Assembly: GCA_023391895.1 (NCBI GenBank)
Contig: JAEWAC010000020.1
Coordinates: 1 to 24,422, forward strand
Direction of reading: 5' to 3'
Source of the DNA: Bacteroidota bacterium
GTDB taxonomy: Bacteria; Bacteroidota; Bacteroidia; Chitinophagales; Chitinophagaceae
DNA length: 24,422 nucleotides
Part shown: positions 22,281-24,422 of the stretch, in pieces
Numbering within the stretch: position 1 is the first letter of the stretch
How the letters are laid out: each line of letters starts with the position of its first letter
Translations under genes and position numbers: made by a program
The notes under the pieces: model-generated
The model's database searches: none
What the model was told of the DNA's origin: nothing
The model's input: the letters and a program-made list of their open reading frames with translations, nothing else

Positions 22281-23168
22281 ATGAAAAAAATGGCTGTAAT
22301 TGGCGCCGGCACCATGGGCAACGGCATTGCGCATGTTTTTGCACAAAACGGTTTTGCCGTTTCGCTGGTGGATGTATCGCAGGAGCAACTGAATAAAGCG
22401 CTGGACACCATCACCAAAAACCTCGATCGCCAGCTCACTAAAGGCAGCATCACCGCCGAAGTGAAAGAAGCCGCGCTCCAAAACATCACCACCCACAACT
22501 CACTGGAAGCAGGCGTAAAAGATGCCGAACTGGTGGTGGAGGCCGCTACCGAAAATGTGGGGCTCAAACAGGAAATCTTCAGGCAAATAGATGCCTATGC
22601 ACCCGCGGGCTGCATACTGGCTACCAATACGTCTTCTATTTCCATCACCAAAATTGCAGCGGTCACCCAACGGCCTGAGCAGGTCATCGGCATGCACTTC
22701 ATGAATCCCGTACCGGTCATGAAGCTGGTAGAAATCATCAATGGCTATGCTACGACGCAGGCCGTTACCGATACCGTGGTGGAGCTGAGCCAGCAATTGG
22801 GCAAAGTACCTTGTGTAGTCAACGATTATCCCGGCTTTATTGCCAACCGTATTTTAATGCCCATGATCAACGAAGCTATTTACAGCCTGTACGAAGGTGT
22901 AGCCGGTGTATCAGAAATTGACACCGTGATGAAGCTGGGCATGGCGCACCCTATGGGGCCTTTGCAACTGGCGGACTTTATCGGGCTCGATGTATGCCTC
23001 AGCATTTTGAATGTATTGCACGAAGGCTTTGGTAATCCCAAATACGCGCCCTGCCCGCTGCTGGTGAATATGGTAACGGCTAAAAAACTAGGCGTAAAAA
23101 GCGGTGAAGGCTTTTACACCTATACACCTGGTAGTAAAGACCTGGTGGTCAGCCAGCGTTTTCAATAG
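22281..23168 (+). CDS. 3-hydroxybutyryl-CoA / 3-hydroxyacyl-CoA dehydrogenase
   Basis: It oxidises L-3-hydroxyacyl-CoA to 3-ketoacyl-CoA (or the reverse) with NAD(P), in fatty-acid beta-oxidation or butyrate-type metabolism, in the cytoplasm. The 295-residue protein has an N-terminal Rossmann fold with GAGTMG (8-13) and Asp31 at the end of strand 2. The active site is Ser118 (NTSSISIT), His139 (GMHFMNPVPVMKLVE), Glu151 and Asn189 (DYPGFIANR). The C-terminal helical dimerisation domain contains HPMGPLQLADFIGLDV and ends GEGFYTY. Length is standard for the single-domain PaaH/Hbd type, without a hydratase fusion. A terminator follows. No other beta-oxidation gene is in the window. Confidence 0.94.
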   Translation: MKKMAVIGAGTMGNGIAHVFAQNGFAVSLVDVSQEQLNKALDTITKNLDRQLTKGSITAEVKEAALQNITTHNSLEAGVKDAELVVEAATENVGLKQEIFRQIDAYAPAGCILATNTSSISITKIAAVTQRPEQVIGMHFMNPVPVMKLVEIINGYATTQAVTDTVVELSQQLGKVPCVVNDYPGFIANRILMPMINEAIYSLYEGVAGVSEIDTVMKLGMAHPMGPLQLADFIGLDVCLSILNVLHEGFGNPKYAPCPLLVNMVTAKKLGVKSGEGFYTYTPGSKDLVVSQRFQ

Positions 23169-23195
23169 GATAAATGAAATCCAAAAATAACAGAG

Positions 23196-23219
23196 CCCTC
23201 GTCTTAAGGCGAGGGTTTT
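23196..23219 (+). terminator. Terminator between the dehydrogenase and alkD-like genes
   Basis: CCCTCGTC-TTAA-GGCGAGGG forms an 8-bp stem with one G.T pair, followed by TTTT, 27 bp after the stop codon and only 20 bp before the next start codon. Confidence 0.8.
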
Positions 23220-23239
23220 CATTGAAAAAAATTTAGACA

Positions 23240-23953
23240 GTGCAGACAGCAGACCAGGTGATACTCGAGTTGCAGGAGCAGGCCAATCCGGAGAAAGCTA
23301 CTTTCCTGCAGCGCTATTTTAAAACCCATGAAGGCGGCTATGGACAAGGCGACCAGTTTATTGGGGTAGCTGTACCGCATCAGCGCAAAACCGCCAGGCG
23401 TTATTACAAAAGTATGGTCCCCGGCGAGTTGGAGACGCTGTTAAACAGTCCCATTCACGAATACCGTTTAACAGCGCTTTTCATGCTGGTTTTACAATTT
23501 GAAAAAGCGAGGTCAGAACGGGAAAAAGAAAGGCTGGTAAATGTTTATTTGCAGCACCTCTCCGCCGTCAACAACTGGGACCTCGTGGATAGTACCGCCG
23601 CAGATTTGCTGGGTGCTTACCTGTGGGACAAGCCCAGAAAACTTTTGTACGATTTTGCCCGTTCCGGCCACCTCTGGAAACAACGCATCGCCATCATTGC
23701 CACCTTTTATTTTATCAAAAAAGGTCAATACGAGGATACGTTTGCTATTGCACAAATCCTCATGCAACATCCGCACGATCTCATCCACAAAGCCGTTGGC
23801 TGGATGTTGAGGGAAGTAGCCAACCGAAACTTTGATGTAGCCTGTATTTTTTTGGTACAACATTACCAGGACATACCCCGAACCATGCTGCGGTATGCAA
23901 TTGAAAAATTTCCGCCTGCCATAAGGCTGCAGTATTTAAAAGGCCAGATCTGA
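23240..23953 (+). CDS. DNA alkylation repair protein, AlkD-like HEAT-repeat glycosylase
   Basis: A 237-residue all-helical HEAT-repeat protein of the AlkD family, which removes positively charged alkylated bases (3-methyladenine, 7-methylguanine) from DNA without flipping them. The catalytic region is visible: Trp113 and Asp117 in NNWDLVDSTA, and Arg149 in LWKQRIAII, corresponding to Trp109, Asp113 and Arg148 of Bacillus AlkD. PHQRKTARRYYK near residue 46 is also typical. The start is GTG 23240, because an in-frame TAG lies at 23234-23236 and the next Met is at residue 59. It begins 20 bp after the dehydrogenase terminator, so its promoter must overlap or precede that terminator. It converges with the alpha/beta hydrolase gene, with 29 bp between the two stops. 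Confidence 0.9.
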   Translation: MQTADQVILELQEQANPEKATFLQRYFKTHEGGYGQGDQFIGVAVPHQRKTARRYYKSMVPGELETLLNSPIHEYRLTALFMLVLQFEKARSEREKERLVNVYLQHLSAVNNWDLVDSTAADLLGAYLWDKPRKLLYDFARSGHLWKQRIAIIATFYFIKKGQYEDTFAIAQILMQHPHDLIHKAVGWMLREVANRNFDVACIFLVQHYQDIPRTMLRYAIEKFPPAIRLQYLKGQI

Positions 23954-23982
23954 TAGACAAATTCAAAGGCATACGGTAACAA

Positions 23983-24422
23983 TTATTTGGTCTTTAAAAA
24001 CTTCAATACTTCTTTTTCAAAAACCTCCGGTACCTCAATATGCGGTATATGCCCTATGCCTTTCAGCTCCACCAGCTTGGAGCCTTTGATTTCTTTTTGC
24101 AGCATTTTTCCCAACGCCGGGTAATTGCCATGTTTGGCAGCCACTTCTTTCGGCAACAAATTTTTTCCGACCACGGTTCTGTCTTCCTGTCCAATGATGA
24201 TCAAAGTAGGTTGTGTGATGTTTTTAAATTCATAGACCACGGGCTGCTCATAGATCATCTGGTAGGTTAAGGCATTGGCCCAGGCGGCCTGTTGCAGCCC
24301 CGGATAGTTCAACGCATCGGCCTGGGCCACCGCATACTGCTCGTACTCGGGCTTCCATTGCGGGTAATAGGTTTGCTGGTAAGCCTTTAATGATTCCAAA
24401 GTAGCTTTTTGTTCATTTTCAA
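23983..24422 (-). CDS. Alpha/beta hydrolase, C-terminal part (cut by window edge)
   Basis: The frame is open from the right edge to TAA at 23983-23985, giving about 146 residues of the C-terminal half of an alpha/beta hydrolase. The catalytic acid (Asp in PTLIIIGQEDRTV) and the catalytic histidine (GIGHIPHIEVPEVF) are in the expected order and spacing for the C-terminal half. The nucleophile serine and any signal peptide are beyond the edge. The internal TTG at 24399 is not the true start. The substrate is unknown; the fold includes esterases, lipases and haloperoxidase-like enzymes. It is transcribed toward the alkD-like gene. Confidence 0.85.
   Translation of the reverse strand, partial: ENEQKATLESLKAYQQTYYPQWKPEYEQYAVAQADALNYPGLQQAAWANALTYQMIYEQPVVYEFKNITQPTLIIIGQEDRTVVGKNLLPKEVAAKHGNYPALGKMLQKEIKGSKLVELKGIGHIPHIEVPEVFEKEVLKFLKTK

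Overview
The window reads as a piece of a Bacteroidota chromosome, most likely family Chitinophagaceae. This is inferred from gene content and control signals; no marker such as rRNA is present. Supporting signs are candidate promoters of the Bacteroidota type (TTTG, about 19-20 bp, TAnnTTTG), weak Shine-Dalgarno sequences, a eukaryote-like NADP isocitrate dehydrogenase, a soluble multi-PAS histidine kinase paired with a stand-alone receiver, and intergenic DNA rich in short dispersed repeats. I see no tRNA, rRNA, CRISPR array, transposase, integrase or phage gene.

Layout. Positions 1-4957 (minus strand) form a carbohydrate block read right to left: a GH13 alpha-glucosidase, malto-oligosyltrehalose trehalohydrolase (TreZ), a small hydrophilic protein, and the N-terminal part of a GH2 glycoside hydrolase that runs off the left edge. 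Positions 4958-5734 are repeat-rich and gene-poor. A Crp/Fnr-type regulator (minus) and icd (plus) diverge at about 6.4 kb. A secreted lipoprotein, a GT39/ArnT-like membrane glycosyltransferase, a VOC-fold protein, a flavin amine oxidase and a very acidic hydrophilic protein follow on the plus strand up to 13.5 kb.

Positions 13926-18283 encode a signalling pair: a seven-PAS histidine kinase and a CheY-like response regulator. The kinase frame is broken by one in-frame TAA between the HisKA domain and an otherwise intact ATPase domain. DUF72 and DinB-like genes form a short pair after it. Next comes a 548-bp gap holding the best promoter in the window and a possible 45-codon ORF, in front of an alpha-oxoamine synthase gene (20220-21479). 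A second repeat-rich gap (21480-22280) precedes 3-hydroxyacyl-CoA dehydrogenase. An AlkD-like DNA glycosylase gene then converges on the 3' end of an alpha/beta hydrolase cut by the right edge.

Most of the genes are housekeeping or ordinary accessory functions. The unusual material is between and across genes. The two repeat-rich gaps carry diverged, oppositely oriented copies of one composite noncoding element (a degenerate 7-bp-periodic array followed by a core of about 320 bp with hairpins). A short motif, CTTCTTTnAAAAnCCCATA, recurs at least a dozen times, only between genes. The kinase is split by a nonsense codon. The alpha-oxoamine synthase gene has a long leader with a candidate small ORF.
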